NCBI GenBank assembly: GCA_963664465.2
Contig: CAXXSU010000002.1
Span: 1 to 64,000, forward strand
Length of the DNA stretch: 64,000 nucleotides
From: CAVOAK01 sp963664465
GTDB lineage: Bacteria > Pseudomonadota > Alphaproteobacteria > UBA8366 > CAVOAK01
Direction: 5' to 3'
Shown: positions 1 through 9,281 of the stretch, piece after piece
Layout of the letters: every line of letters begins with the position of its first letter
How positions within the stretch are numbered: position 1 is the first letter of the stretch
Notes under the pieces: generated by a model
What the model saw: only the letters and a program-made list of their open reading frames with translations
Told to the model about the DNA's origin: nothing
The model's database searches: none
Position numbers and translations under genes: made by a program

Positions 1-200
1 GCTGTATTCAGTCGGGATTTTACAAAATCCTACAGCGCTCCCGCCGCAAAGGAATTAGTCAATTATGCAGCACTCACGGAGGATGTGCGCCGAGGTTTGG
101 GGTGCTTCAACACCGCCCTACTTTACGTCATTCACAGTGTGCTAAATGCGCGGGGTGTCGAGTTCCAAATCGAACCGGCGCCAGCCAATCTCAACCAGAA

Positions 201-1488
201 GGGAACCTCTAAAAATTCTCCTTTTTCGGGCGTCGTCGATTTAGAATCGGGTTGACGATTTGTTGATAGCGGGAGGCGTGGTTGATGGGTCAGATGGGGT
301 TTTTCGATCTTGGGAACCGGTATTCCGGTCTTGACGCCAAGAACGAGCCGCTTTTGAAGATCGACGGGGTGGTTCCGTGGGAGGACTTGCGCGCCCGTCT
401 TGAGGCGGTGTGGCGGCGTGCGGACAAGGTGCGCAAATCGCGGGCGGGACGCAAGGCCGTGGGATGCGATTGTGATGTTCAAGACGATCATTCTGTGCGC
501 GCTCTACAATCTCTCGGACGACCAAGTTGAGCATCAGATCCGTGACCGCCTGTCGTTCATGCGATTTCTGGGGTTGGGTCTAGAGGGCCGGGTTCCCGAC
601 GCCAAGACGGTGTGGCTGTACCGCGAACAGTTAACGCAAGCTGGCGTGATCGAGGCTTTATTCGAGACGTTCGATGGCTACCTGAAGGATCAGGGCTATC
701 TGGCGATGGGCGGCCAGATCATCGACGCCTCGATTGTGGCGGTACCCAAACAGCGCAACAGCCGCGAGGAGAACGCGCGGATAAAGGCGGGCGAGACGCC
801 GGCAGGCTGGGAGGACAAGCCGGCAAAGCGGCGCCAAAAGGATGTCGAGGGCGCGGTGGACCAAGAAGCACGGCAAGAGCCATTACGGTTACAAGAACCA
901 TGTCAACGTGGACCGTCGGCACAAGCTGGTGCGGCGCTATCATGTAAGCGACGCGGCGGAGCACGACAGCCAAGTCCTCGACGATATCCTGGATGGGGAC
1001 AACACGGCTTTGGGTGTGTGGGCGGACAGCGCTTACCGCTCGGCGGAGATCGAGGCGTCGCTGAAGGAGAAGGGGTTGCGGAGCCGGATCCATCGCAAGG
1101 GCCGCCGCAACAAGCCGTTGAGCGAGCGCGAGAAGCAAGGCAACAAGACCCGTTCGTCGGTTCGGGTCCGCGTCGAGCATGTCTTCGGGGCCCAGAGCAA
1201 CGACATGGGCGGGACGCTGGTGCGTAGTGTCGGGCTGGTGCGGGCGAAGGCGCGGATCGGGTTGAAGAACCTCGCCTACAACATGCGCCGCCTGGTCCAA
1301 CTGGAGCGTCTCGCGGCGGCCGTGTGACGATACTCGGAGGAGAAGACCGCCTGGGGACGGTCTTGAAGCGGAAATAACTCAATTGGAGCGTGGAAGACCC
1401 CGAAAATCTCGGCTCCGGCATGGCTGGAGCTGGTGACAGCCTAGTTAAACAATATCCTCCGGCAACTCACCAATTCTTAGAGGTGCCC
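201..1488 (+). mobile_element. IS5-family insertion sequence, 1288 bp
   Basis: Terminal inverted repeats start GGGAACCTCTAAAAATT at 201 and end as the complement of GGGCACCTCTAAGAATT at 1488 (two mismatches in 17). The element is flanked by 4-bp direct repeats AGAA (197-200 and 1489-1492), as expected for IS5-group elements. It carries one transposase reading frame, broken twice, so it is probably immobile unless helped in trans. It sits inside the host gene described at 1-1733. Confidence 0.85.
285..1327 (+). pseudogene. IS5-family DDE transposase, two frameshifts
   Basis: The protein must be assembled from three frames. The start at ATG 285 has a GGGAGG ribosome-binding site about 8 bp upstream. 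The first frame runs to about 452, the second (with IILCALYNLSDDQVEHQIR) to about 845, and the third from there to 1327. The catalytic residues are visible: first Asp in QIIDASIVAVP, second Asp in VWADSAYRS, Glu in RVRVEHVFG. Reassembled length is about 345 residues, normal for IS5 transposases. Single-base errors near 452 and 845 explain the breaks. Sequencing error is possible, but other frameshifted elements in this window make decay more likely. Confidence 0.85.
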
Positions 1489-1781
1489 AGAAGCGTATTC
1501 GTAAAAACCAGCCGCCTTTATATGGGCATCGCATTCTAAAGATTGGCGGCTATTCATCGAGTGGGCGGGTTCGCGGCGTTGGCGCGTCTCACGCATCCCC
1601 TAGTGCGCATTGGCAGCGCGGTCATATCCACACGATCCACCGGGGCACCCCAAAACAAAAACGGATAGTCGTCCCCGCGACCCTGATCAGTGGCCCGGGG
1701 GTTGTATCCAAAGATTATGAAATTTCTCGATGATCGAGGGCAGCATGGTCAATGGCACGGGACAAAAATGAAATTGGGGTA

Positions 1782-2820
1782 ATAGGGTATCCTATTCGCT
1801 CTCGTAGTGCCTAGATCTGGGGGGCAGGGCTGGGTCTGCCCCCGACGAGCTTCTTGTATGGCACGGGCTCCAGTTGCACTGCTTGCTGGAGGAGTCGATA
1901 GAACAGGAGGCCGCGAGCTTTGGATCGGCGGCGATTGAAGCGGAACGTGAACTCGTCCAGATAGTAATCAAGCTGGGAGGCGCTAATAGCCCCATGGTGA
2001 ATACCCAGCCACCACCGATCAAGGAGGCCGGCTACCCGATGAACTTGGGGCATGACAATGTGGGCTGGGTCGCCGCTGGCGGAAATATTTTTCGGCTGGT
2101 GTTCGAAGCCGACTCCCGTGAGACCGTTGTAGGCTCGCCAGCCATCGGTTCGAATCGTTGCTCCCGGGCACACAGCCGTTTGGACGAAAGGAATGAGGCT
2201 CTCGGCGGATGCGTCCTCGACACGCGCCATGCGGATACGACCGGTGCCCCGACCCCGGATTTCGGCGGCAATCGCGACAATCGATTTCTTGTTTGTTTTC
2301 CGCCCCGTAACGCCAACCTCCCGGCCGCCCACATAGGTTTCGTCGACCTCGACCTCGCCATTCAGAAGCTCTCTGCCCGGTCGAACCATGGCCCGGCGCA
2401 GCTTATGGAGCCATGTCCAAGCCGTTTGATAACCGCCCAGGCCGAGTATTCGTTGAACCCCAAGCGCACTGACGCCGTGCTTCTGATTCGTCACATACCA
2501 CATCGCCTGGAACCAAAGCCGCAACGGTTTCCGCGTACCCTCGAAGATCGTCCCCGCGGTCGGCGACGTCTGACGTTGGCATCCCGCACATCGCTGTTGG
2601 CCCCTGGCCGTCACCCACGCCTCGGTTCCCCCGCAGGCCGGACACCGAAACCCGGCAGGCCAACGGACACGCCGAAGAAAATCCGCACAGGCGGCCTCAG
2701 AAGCGAACCAGTCGTCAAATTCCATAAGCGTGCGAGGGTAATCGATCCCGCCAACGGGATGGGCAGTATTCTCGGCCATCACAACATCTTGCCACTACGA
2801 GAGCGAATAGAATACCCTAT
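1782..2820 (-). mobile_element. IS1595-family insertion sequence, 1039 bp
   Basis: The terminal inverted repeats are 28 bp with one mismatch (1782-1809 and 2793-2820), beginning ATAGGGTAT and ending CTCTCGTAGTG. They are flanked by an exact 8-bp direct repeat TTGGGGTA (1774-1781 and 2821-2828), the expected duplication length for this family. The single transposase gene is intact, so this copy may still be active. Confidence 0.9.
1811..2782 (-). CDS. IS1595-family transposase
   Basis: This 323-residue protein has the IS1595 architecture. An N-terminal zinc ribbon carries two Cys pairs (CPACGG and CAGC, about residues 47-69), followed by an ISXO2-type DDE catalytic domain. The first Asp lies in EVEVDETYVGGRE, the second in IRTDGWRAY, and an HxxK-type region follows near QPKNIS. 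The C-terminal RFNRRRSKARGLLFYRLL is typical of the family. No frameshift is present and the length is normal. Transposition would act on the 28-bp ends described for the element. Confidence 0.93.
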   Translation of the reverse strand: MMAENTAHPVGGIDYPRTLMEFDDWFASEAACADFLRRVRWPAGFRCPACGGTEAWVTARGQQRCAGCQRQTSPTAGTIFEGTRKPLRLWFQAMWYVTNQKHGVSALGVQRILGLGGYQTAWTWLHKLRRAMVRPGRELLNGEVEVDETYVGGREVGVTGRKTNKKSIVAIAAEIRGRGTGRIRMARVEDASAESLIPFVQTAVCPGATIRTDGWRAYNGLTGVGFEHQPKNISASGDPAHIVMPQVHRVAGLLDRWWLGIHHGAISASQLDYYLDEFTFRFNRRRSKARGLLFYRLLQQAVQLEPVPYKKLVGGRPSPAPQI

Positions 2821-3043
2821 TTGGGGTAAAATCAACCCCCTCTGCACCTGTGATCCGTTTCAGCGGTGCGACCTTCATTGGACCCGTTGGTAAAATTCAG
2901 TCTCTCGATAGCGAAGGTAATTTAGCAAAGCCAAGCTATGGAGACAGGAGCGGTGGTGTTGTTCTCTGCAAGGAGAAGCCCTGGCCCGAATACGTTGAAG
3001 AGCGTCAGGCTGCAAAGCCGAACGTGATCTATAACAGCGGCAA

Positions 3044-4297
3044 TTATTCCGACCCTGACAAATTCAACGGCCTGCTAAGATTGATACTCACTAAAGCAAC
3101 AAAGCATAAAAAGTATTCATTTTCATTTTTCCCTTTTGCGGCTTCAAATTGATCTAAATGAATAACTTTAAAATCATCTCTTCCATTCGCTTGAGGCCAT
3201 TCAGAATTAATAAGTTCAAGAAGTTCTTGGCCATCATCACATTGAATTGAAGAAATATAGGGATCCAATTGATTTATGGAGTAATCGTCTGACACCCAAA
3301 CAATGGAACAGGCCTCGCTAGCCTTGGCGTGATTAATATAATATTCATGAGATTTCCCATCTTCAGTATTCAAATTGAGACCGTCTCTAGTTTTGTCATC
3401 CTCATCTTTATCTTTTGTTAAAGTTTGATCCGAATCATCATTTGTTTGATCTTTATTATATAATTCTTTGACCCATTCCTGATCGTCAAATATTCCACTT
3501 ATATCATTAGCTAGCTCGCTGTATTCTGATTCGTGTTCCACTTTATTTTCCGCTGCCTTGAAAAGGAGCTTTGACCAGTCATGATCCTCAAGCGGATCGT
3601 ATACGCTGTTAGCAAGAGCTAAATACTCATTAAAGCTTTCAGCCTCGTACTCTGTTTTTTTGTAAATTTCTTTAGCCCACTCTTTATCACCAAGTAATGC
3701 GCATACGCCGTAAGAAAGATCAAAAAAATCATCAAACGTTTCCGCCTTACCCTCTAATCGTTTATAAATTTCTTTAGCCCAATATTTGTCACCCGCTTCA
3801 GCAATTTCATCTGCAACAACTCTTAAATCAAAAAAATCTTCTGCATTTATTTCATCTTCTTTAAAAGTGGTGATTTCTTCTTTGGTTAAAGATGATTCTC
3901 CTCTCAGATCACCATCACCATCCTCTTCACCACCATCACTCGCCTCGTCTTGGCGCGCTGCTTTGCGGTCTTTGCGTGCAAGCTTCTTCTCATCTTCTTG
4001 CTGAGCAGCGTTGAGTGTGAGCTCGTCTTTGCAGAGGTAGCTGTCGTCTGAGCCAGCCACTTGAACCTTGAGACCAAACTCGTCCTCGAATTTGTCTTCG
4101 AGATTGCCGACCTTCATGTTTTTGGCAACAGAGAGGTCTTTGCCGCTACCCTTCTTCTTGCGAACCTGGGCTAGCGTCTGAGTGGGGTCAGCGAATGCGC
4201 GGCCGTCATAGACCCTCAACGTCAAACCAAACTCCTTCAAGAAGCCTTCTTGAAGCGTTGATACCTTCATTTGCCCTGTGATTGATAAGCCAGCCAT
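3044..4297 (-). CDS. Acidic protein with an N-terminal doublet and 34-residue helical repeats
   Basis: 417 residues, AT-rich. The start is supported by GGGGAG 8 bp upstream of ATG 4297. Residues about 6-46 and 57-97 are a duplicated module (KVSTLQEGFLKEFGLTLRV versus KVGNLEDKFEDEFGLKVQV). A charged linker follows (about 100-150). Residues about 150-280 hold repeats of exactly 34 residues with a conserved W-[AS]-K-x-[IL]-[YF] start at W173, W207, W241 and W275; such spacing suggests a TPR- or Sel1-like helical solenoid. The C-terminal 90 residues resemble neither module. No signal peptide or membrane segment is seen. Function is unknown; protein-protein binding is an inference from the repeats. 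Its last ~10 codons run over the junction with the broken gene upstream, so the true C-terminus may be altered. Confidence 0.7.
   Translation of the reverse strand: MAGLSITGQMKVSTLQEGFLKEFGLTLRVYDGRAFADPTQTLAQVRKKKGSGKDLSVAKNMKVGNLEDKFEDEFGLKVQVAGSDDSYLCKDELTLNAAQQEDEKKLARKDRKAARQDEASDGGEEDGDGDLRGESSLTKEEITTFKEDEINAEDFFDLRVVADEIAEAGDKYWAKEIYKRLEGKAETFDDFFDLSYGVCALLGDKEWAKEIYKKTEYEAESFNEYLALANSVYDPLEDHDWSKLLFKAAENKVEHESEYSELANDISGIFDDQEWVKELYNKDQTNDDSDQTLTKDKDEDDKTRDGLNLNTEDGKSHEYYINHAKASEACSIVWVSDDYSINQLDPYISSIQCDDGQELLELINSEWPQANGRDDFKVIHLDQFEAAKGKNENEYFLCFVALVSINLSRPLNLSGSE
3933..3960. repeat. Direct repeat, copy 1 (partner 4534-4561)
   Basis: Twenty-eight bases ending CTTGGCGCGCTG inside the repeat-protein gene recur with two mismatches at 4534-4561 in the non-coding region upstream of the next gene. 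The upstream copy looks like a leftover piece of this coding sequence, suggesting a local duplication or deletion. Confidence 0.7.
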
Positions 4298-4533
4298 CTG
4301 CTATCTCCCCAGCGTTGCCGCGTGCATATTCGTTGACCAAATTCTAGGCTCCTTACGAACCACGAACAAGCACCGCGCGATGTGTAACCAGCGTTGAGCT
4401 AGGTCATTGATCTATATGGAGAGTGGTGCTTCACGGTGAGCCACCGCGCATGGCAGTGAGGGATAATCTCTTTATTTCAGTTAAATGAGGATGGGTAGAT
4501 TCTGGATAATCATCTAGGTTTAAGGTGTTGCCA

Positions 4534-4561
4534 TCATCACTCGCCTCATCTTGGCGCGCTG
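4534..4561. repeat. Direct repeat, copy 2 (partner 3933-3960)
   Basis: Matches 26 of 28 bases of the repeat at 3933-3960. It lies 22 bp before the start of the 73-residue gene at 4584, outside any reading frame I can support. Confidence 0.7.
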
Positions 4562-4583
4562 ACCCTCGAAGCTAAATAGACAC

Positions 4584-4805
4584 ATGAACACGTCAGCACT
4601 TGAGGACATACAGAAAGCACTCAACGCCATTCGAGGCGACATTGAACGCGCAGACCGTGAGACCAAGTTGGCGGCGTTAGAGCTAATCATGGGCACGAGC
4701 CAAAGCGTCGTGGCAATGGCGCGCAAACTCACTACGCCCAAGGTCAAGACGCGTACCGTAATCGTGCCAAAGGAGAAGGTGATAAAGCGGCACCGCGTCA
4801 ACTGA
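4584..4805 (+). CDS. Small hypothetical protein, 73 aa
   Basis: Starts MNTSALEDIQKALNAIRGD and is predicted to be largely helical and amphipathic, ending in a Lys/Arg-rich tail (KEKVIKRHRVN). Codon use and amino-acid balance look genuine, and its opposite-strand frame does not. No clear Shine-Dalgarno sequence precedes the ATG. I do not recognise a family. The basic tail would suit nucleic-acid contact, but that is only inference. Confidence 0.5.
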   Translation: MNTSALEDIQKALNAIRGDIERADRETKLAALELIMGTSQSVVAMARKLTTPKVKTRTVIVPKEKVIKRHRVN

Positions 4806-5005
4806 ACGTGTCAAAGACCGACCTTGAACCGCGTTCACTAGAACCCATTAAACCAAAGCCGCCGTTGCCCAATCAACGCGTCGGCGAAGAGTGATCTTTA
4901 AAACGGATCAAAAGCGCACGGTTTGTTTTAGCTGAAAAACTTTATTGACGGAGGGGCTGACAGACTATGTGAGGGGTCGTGTGTTATATTTTCATTTAAA
5001 CTAAT

Positions 5006-5560
5006 CTAGTCGTCAAGTTTTGTTAAAAACTCTTCCATATTTAGACTAGACATATCTAATTTTAAATTTTTGTCATCTTCAAACATAGATTGCTTATTAT
5101 CTAATGCATTTTTATATTTGGTAAATTCTTCTGATTCTTCATCTAGTTCTTCATCAGGTTCTATAAAGTTATTTAATTCGAATGACGCACTACCTTCGTT
5201 AACAGTGAATGTTACTTCAGTAGTAAGTTGATAACCTAGTTCACCCTCTTACGGACCGAAAGTAATTCCTATCTTGTATGCTCCGATTATTTTGTACAAA
5301 ACAAAAAGGAATTTTTTGTAAACATTGTAAGTACTATGAAATATGGCGTCGCCATCAAGAAGTTCTTTAACTTTATCTAGTGGGAACTCGTAATCAAAAT
5401 CATTTGATTCACTGGAATTCCTGTACAGTTCATCAAAATTATTGATGTCGCCCGAAAATTCAATACTATAATGGTCTTCTGTTCTATACATATTTTTTTC
5501 TTCTTGAGGAGGTCCTGATAGGTATTGATCTTCAACCGCTAGCGTACCATGTGTCGCCAT
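5006..5560 (-). pseudogene. AT-rich gene with an in-frame stop codon
   Basis: From ATG 5560 the frame encodes 103 residues ending KIGITFGP and then meets TAA at 5249-5251. The very same frame continues open for 80 codons (EGELGYQLTTEVTFTVNEG and onward, acidic, ending EEFLTKLDD) to a stop at 5006-5008. A single base change from Tyr to stop explains this. An internal ATG near codon 24 is an alternative start. The gene is much more AT-rich than its surroundings. Upstream on the same strand (about 5576-5690) a short stretch in another frame also looks protein-like and may be its displaced 5' part. No function recognised. Confidence 0.55.
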
Positions 5561-5702
5561 TAAACTCCATCGTCATTTGCCTGGTGGCCTTGTCTGAACC
5601 GACATTTCCCAGGTAACCTTCAGTACTGATCCAATAGTAGGCGAAGGCATTGTCAGAGTAAGGCGGCTTGAGCCGCCTAGTGATGCTCCCTAGCCTCAAC
5701 GG

Positions 5703-6257
5703 ATGAAAAATCCCTTCCGCTATTTCAATAGTTCGCCCGAAATCATTCGCCTCACGGTGATGATGTATGTCCGGTACCCGTTGTCGCTGCGCCAGGTCGA
5801 GGACCTGCTGTTCGAGCGCGGTATCGATATCTGCCACGAGACGGTACGGTTCTGGTGGAACCGGTTCGGCCCGATGTTCGCCGCGGAGATCCGGAAACGG
5901 CGCGTTCAAAACCATTCGTATTCTCGCTGGCGCTGGCACCTGGACGAAGTATTTGTCCTAATTAATGGCGAGACGCACTACCTCTGGCGTGCCGTCGATC
6001 ACGAGGGCGAAGTACTTGAGGTTTTTGTGACCAAACGGCGGGATCGCAGGGCTGCACTTCAGTTTCTGAAGCGTGCGATGAGGCGGTATGTGCAACCTAA
6101 GGTGATCGTGACTGACCGGCTCCGGTCGTATCGCGCAGCGATGAATGTGATCGGGAATGCAGCTGACCAGGAATGCGGACGCTGGCTCAACAACAGGGCA
6201 GAGAACTCACACCAGCCGTTCCGACGACGGGAAGGTGCGATGTCGAAGTTCAGGGAT
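5703..6257 (+). pseudogene. IS6-family transposase, C-terminus removed
   Basis: Reads MKNPFRYFNSSPEIIRLTV and follows the IS6 family through the catalytic domain: Asp in WHLDEVFV, Asp in VIVTDRLRSY, Glu in NNRAENSHQPFRRRE. The homologous sequence stops at KFRD, where the terminal repeat of a second IS6 element begins at 6258, removing about 45 residues of the usual C-terminus. The frame runs a further dozen non-native codons to 6293. This is the remains of an older IS6 copy into or next to which the next element moved. A GC-rich palindrome GGCGGCTTGAGCCGCC lies just upstream (about 5661). Confidence 0.85.
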
Positions 6258-6312
6258 GGGGCTTGTCACGAATTTATAGACTGGACATGTTGAGCCATCA
6301 GGCGTTCACAAA

Positions 6313-6689
6313 TTAGGCAGCGACAGCTACAGCCTCGCGCCACCGATCAAATGCTTCATCGCGGCGTCGACGGTGTTCGGTGGCAGAGATTAGATGGCGG
6401 CGAGTATTGAAGGTGTTGTAAACGGCGGCATGGATTGAAAGAAAACGTTGAGCAGATCCGATTGATCGAAAGCGTTGCATCTTTCGTTCCCGAATGCGAA
6501 TTGGAACATGGCTGCTTTCGATCCGGTTGTTCTTCCACTTCGCCTGATGATGCCGAGCCGTGAGACCGAGTTCACGAATGGCGGCTGCGTAGGCCCTCCA
6601 CTTGTCCGTGACCATTGTCCGAGGGGCAAAGCCCTGTCGCTTCAACAGACGCCGCATCAGCTTTAGCGCTGCTTTCGTATCACGTTTAG
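6313..6689 (-). pseudogene. IS6-family transposase, C-terminal half
   Basis: This is the 3' portion of the leftward IS6 transposase whose 5' portion lies at 13686-14011. It contains the second Asp (TMVTDKWRAYAAAIREL) and the catalytic Glu (NNRIESSHVPIRIRERKM), and ends at TAA 6313. Across the deleted insertion the protein would read LVQA-KRDTKAALKLMRRLL, exactly as in the family. This proves that the two halves were one gene. Confidence 0.9.
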
Positions 6690-8160
6690 CAGCCCGTTGA
6701 AAAAGGCGTCATTGACCGGGTTTCACGCCACGGCGAAGCATATCGCGGCGAAGGCGGTTTCGCCATCCTCCGAGACGATGAGGACGATCTGAACGACCAG
6801 GACGGCTCCAGCGGGCGTAACAAGCACGAACAAGGCGCCAATTCCGCCCGCCACGGCCTCCTTCGGGGTGCCGGCGCCGATGAGTTGGCGCATCAGCAAC
6901 GATAGGTTGTGGCCGGCGACGTGAAGCAGGTATCGCTTGTGCACGTTCTCGCGGCCCCGAAGCCAGGTCCGGCGCATACCGCCGCGATCGAGGTTGTGGG
7001 CAAAGGAGCGCTCGACGATCTCGGCGCGCAGCTTGAAGGCTTCCCTGGCCACCCCCGATAACAGCCGGGTCCGGTTGTTGGTGACCGCCCGGCGAGCCGC
7101 ATCATCTCCGTGCCAGCGCGCAAAACCCTTCTGCTTGGGCTCGGAGATCCGGCTCTTCCAGGGGCCGTCGTCGAGCGCCTTCAAGACCAACCGTGAGTGG
7201 GAAGCCCTTATCGGTCACACATTCGGCCGGATCTTCGGCCGTCGGCGCCACATCCACCGCCTCGAGGTTTGCCTCGGCCGCCGCCAGGGTCTTGGGAAGC
7301 GTTGTCGTATCGCCCTCGTCGGCCGGGTGCAGCTCCGCCGCCACCACCGCGCCGGTGTCCAGATCCACCGCGTGCTCGGGCTTGTAGGCCAGGTGCGTGG
7401 TGCCGTCCTTCATCTTGGCGATCTTGGCCTCGGGGTCGCTCCTGGAAACCCAGTCCTGGTTCGAGAGCTTCTTGCCCTTGCGCTTGCGGTCCAGACGCGC
7501 CAGGTCCTCAGCCGTGGGTGTCTCGATACCGCTCTCCTGGGCCAAGCGCTCCAGCATCCCCCGGTAACCCTCGCCCGTGTCCCTCCGCACGATGTTGCGC
7601 AGCGCCGCGTTGGCCTCCATGGTCGAGGCATCCACCCCGATGCGCTCGCCCTTCACCAGACCCGCCTCGGCGATCAGCGCCAGGACCCAGTCAAACACCG
7701 CCGTGTGGACTTCATGGGGCAGGCGCGCGCGGGTCCGTGAGAGCCAGGAATGGTCCGGCACCCGTTCCCGCATCTCCAACAGCAGGAACTCCCGTAGCGA
7801 CAGGGAATCCGAGCAGCGCCACTCCAGCCCACGCTCAGAGTCGATACCCTCGAAGTAGCCCACCAGGTGCATACGGAAGTAGCGCCCGGGTGGCACCGAA
7901 GGCGCCCCCATCCTGGCCGCGTAATAGGGCTGGCAGACCGCCTCGGCGAAGCCGTCGAAGCCGCCCTCGATCAGTACCAACTGCAGGCGGTCGTAAAATA
8001 CATGACCAGGCGAGCGCGGCATCTCCGACCAGCTCACCATCAAGTCCCCCTGACGATCCTTCTGCTGTCCCATCGCCATCAGCGAACCCCCCTTCAGGCC
8101 AGGACACCAGAGAATCAGACCATGCCAACTTCGTCCAGGGAAGACTTCGTCAACGGGCTG
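6690..8160 (-). mobile_element. IS1182-like element, copy A (1471 bp)
   Basis: Ends start CAGCCCGTTG at 6690 and finish with its complement CAACGGGCTG at 8160. Flanks are TTAG on the left and TTAA on the right, matching the TTAR preference seen at all three copies in this window. It is the most complete copy by length but has a one-base frameshift in its transposase. Confidence 0.85.
6723..8079 (-). pseudogene. IS1182-like (DUF772-type) transposase, copy A, one frameshift
   Basis: Begins MAMGQQKDRQGDLMVSWSEM at 8079 and shows the N-terminal DUF772-type region (YYAARMGAPSVPPGRYFRMH). The DDE domain starts with Asp in ERIGVDASTMEANAALR; the C-terminal part holds the ERSFAHNLDRGGMRRTW region. 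An extra A near 7199 compared with copy B shifts the frame after ECVTDKG, splitting the protein. Without it the protein would be about 452 residues. Family assignment rests on architecture and the NTAN-type target duplication. Confidence 0.82.
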
Positions 8161-8368
8161 TTAAGGGCGCAGTGGCAGCTGCCGCCGTTGACTGATGATG
8201 GAGTTGGTCGAGCTCAAGCGTGCACGTGATCGCGTTGACCTTCCGAGCCACCGTCGATGTGCCGATCGTGTGACAGTCGCGCTCCGCCGGCTTTGGCGAT
8301 CCGCCATATTCCAGCGGGCGGCGAGGCACGACGCAGTCTGACCGAACGGTCAAGTAAAGGAGTAGGCG

Positions 8369-8643
8369 ATGGCCGATGATCTAAAACACCTGGACGAGCA
8401 CAGCAACGAAATCCACGAACTGGTAGAAACCCTGGTACAAAACCATCTGCTCGAAGCCGCCAACGCGAACCAGTATTGTCCAAAGTGCGTAGCCGTCATT
8501 TTGCTGGAATGGCCACCTTCGCAGCAACATGCGCGGGTGCCACTGCCGGTGAGATCACGGGCGCCATCGCCAACGGTGCTGCCACGGGCGAAGAAGAAAC
8601 CGAACGGATGGAGACGGAGATCGTCCCCGTGACGCAGCATTAG
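8369..8643 (+). pseudogene. Small gly-rich protein, probably one frameshift
   Basis: AAAGGAG lies 9 bp before ATG 8369. The frame encodes an acidic, helical N-terminus (MADDLKHLDEHSNEIHELVE) and about 45 sensible residues. Around 8505 the coding texture moves to another frame, which continues GMATFAATCAGATAGEITGA and ends in an acidic tail at TAG 8641-8643. The second part is a short Gly/Ala zipper like those in small membrane-associated peptides and bacteriocin-like proteins. Joining needs one indel. I do not know a family; a pore-forming or membrane role is only suggested by the GxxxG spacing. Confidence 0.4.
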
Positions 8644-8649
8644 TTGAGC

Positions 8650-8681
8650 GTGACATGTATCGGGTGTGACATGTATCGGGT
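8650..8681. repeat. 16-bp tandem duplication
   Basis: GTGACATGTATCGGGT occurs twice head to tail, at 8650-8665 and 8666-8681, just after the stop of the small gly-rich gene. No reading frame crosses it convincingly. Confidence 0.8.
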
Positions 8682-8836
8682 ACCCGCGCACGCTTGTCGC
8701 AGCTGCTCGCCCGCACCGCCAATTTCAACCTCTGCCGTGCCACGCTCCTGAACACCTTTTCCGAACCCGCGCCGGGCTCCCCGGCGTCCGGCGTCCGTTT
8801 CGCGTCAACAACCGGCCAGATTTCCCATAGCCCTGA

Positions 8837-9281
8837 TCACCGCCGGGCCGGCCGGCGCGCACTCCGTTGCGCGGCGCCGATGATGCGATCGACCTGCGCC
8901 CGTGAGAGTCTAAGCTGCCGGGCGATGGCCGCTGGCTTAACGCCGGCTGCGAACGCGGCCTGGATGATTCTCTGCTGACCCGGCGGCAACGAAACCGGCC
9001 CGTCCTTCGCTTTGGACCCCCGCCGCCAAGCCACCCGCCGGCGACTTCTTTACTCCTGAACGCTCCGATGCAACCGCGGCGGCGCCAGACTGGCGGCCCC
9101 GGCGGCGCGCTTCGGCGGCAACCGAACTCAGCAAGGCGTCGAGCTGCGCATCGTCAAGATATTTCAACGCGGCCCCCAAATCGGCCGGCAGGGCATAGCG
9201 CGGCGGCGCGGCATCACCCGAACTCGCAGACTTTGACGGAAACGGATCGGCCGGCCGTGATGTTGCGCGTTTCCGCGGCAT
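8837..9281 (-). pseudogene. Small helix-turn-helix protein, frameshifted
   Basis: From ATG 9281 the frame gives MPRKRATSRPADPFPSKSAS, then a helical segment (LGAALKYLDDAQLDALLSSV). The sense continues in a second frame that ends with AAIARQLRLSRAQVDRIIGA, a recognisable helix-turn-helix like the C-terminal domain of resolvases. The two frames join at about 9045. Combined length is about 145 residues. No catalytic domain is visible, so it is a DNA-binding accessory protein at most. It is cargo of the composite transposon. Confidence 0.45.

Larger units (their letters stand above)
1..1733 (+). pseudogene. Small gene interrupted by an IS5-type element (5' end outside the window)
   Basis: Frame 1 is open from base 1 to 200, where the IS begins. 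After the IS, the AGAA duplication at 1489-1492 lets the same frame resume and run to TGA at 1731-1733. Spliced without the IS, the protein has at least 147 residues. Its C-terminal half includes SPSAHWQRGHIHTIHRGT and ends KDYEISR. My impression is that basic HW-RGH motifs of this kind occur in uncharacterised phage or plasmid proteins, but I cannot name a function. The next gene starts 18 bp downstream, so the two probably formed one transcript. The frame restoration is direct sequence evidence that the gene was intact before insertion. Confidence 0.6.
1752..3152 (+). pseudogene. Small gene interrupted by IS1595, 3' end replaced
   Basis: ATG at 1752 (GAGGG upstream at about 1736) opens a frame reading MARDKNEIG before the IS1595 insertion. 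Removing the IS and one copy of the 8-bp duplication continues it in frame as GVKSTPSAPVIRFSGATF and then KEKPWPEYVEERQ. From about 3065 the codon texture changes into AT-rich DNA that belongs to the opposite-strand gene, so the last ~30 residues are probably not native. I do not recognise the product. It follows the broken gene at 1-1733 by 18 bp, suggesting an old two-gene operon. Confidence 0.45.

Noticed and set aside
5576..5690. Leftward stretch AYYWISTEGYLGNVGSDKAT
   Set aside because: It may be the displaced 5' part of the AT-rich gene, but it is too short to assign and overlaps the IS6 end.
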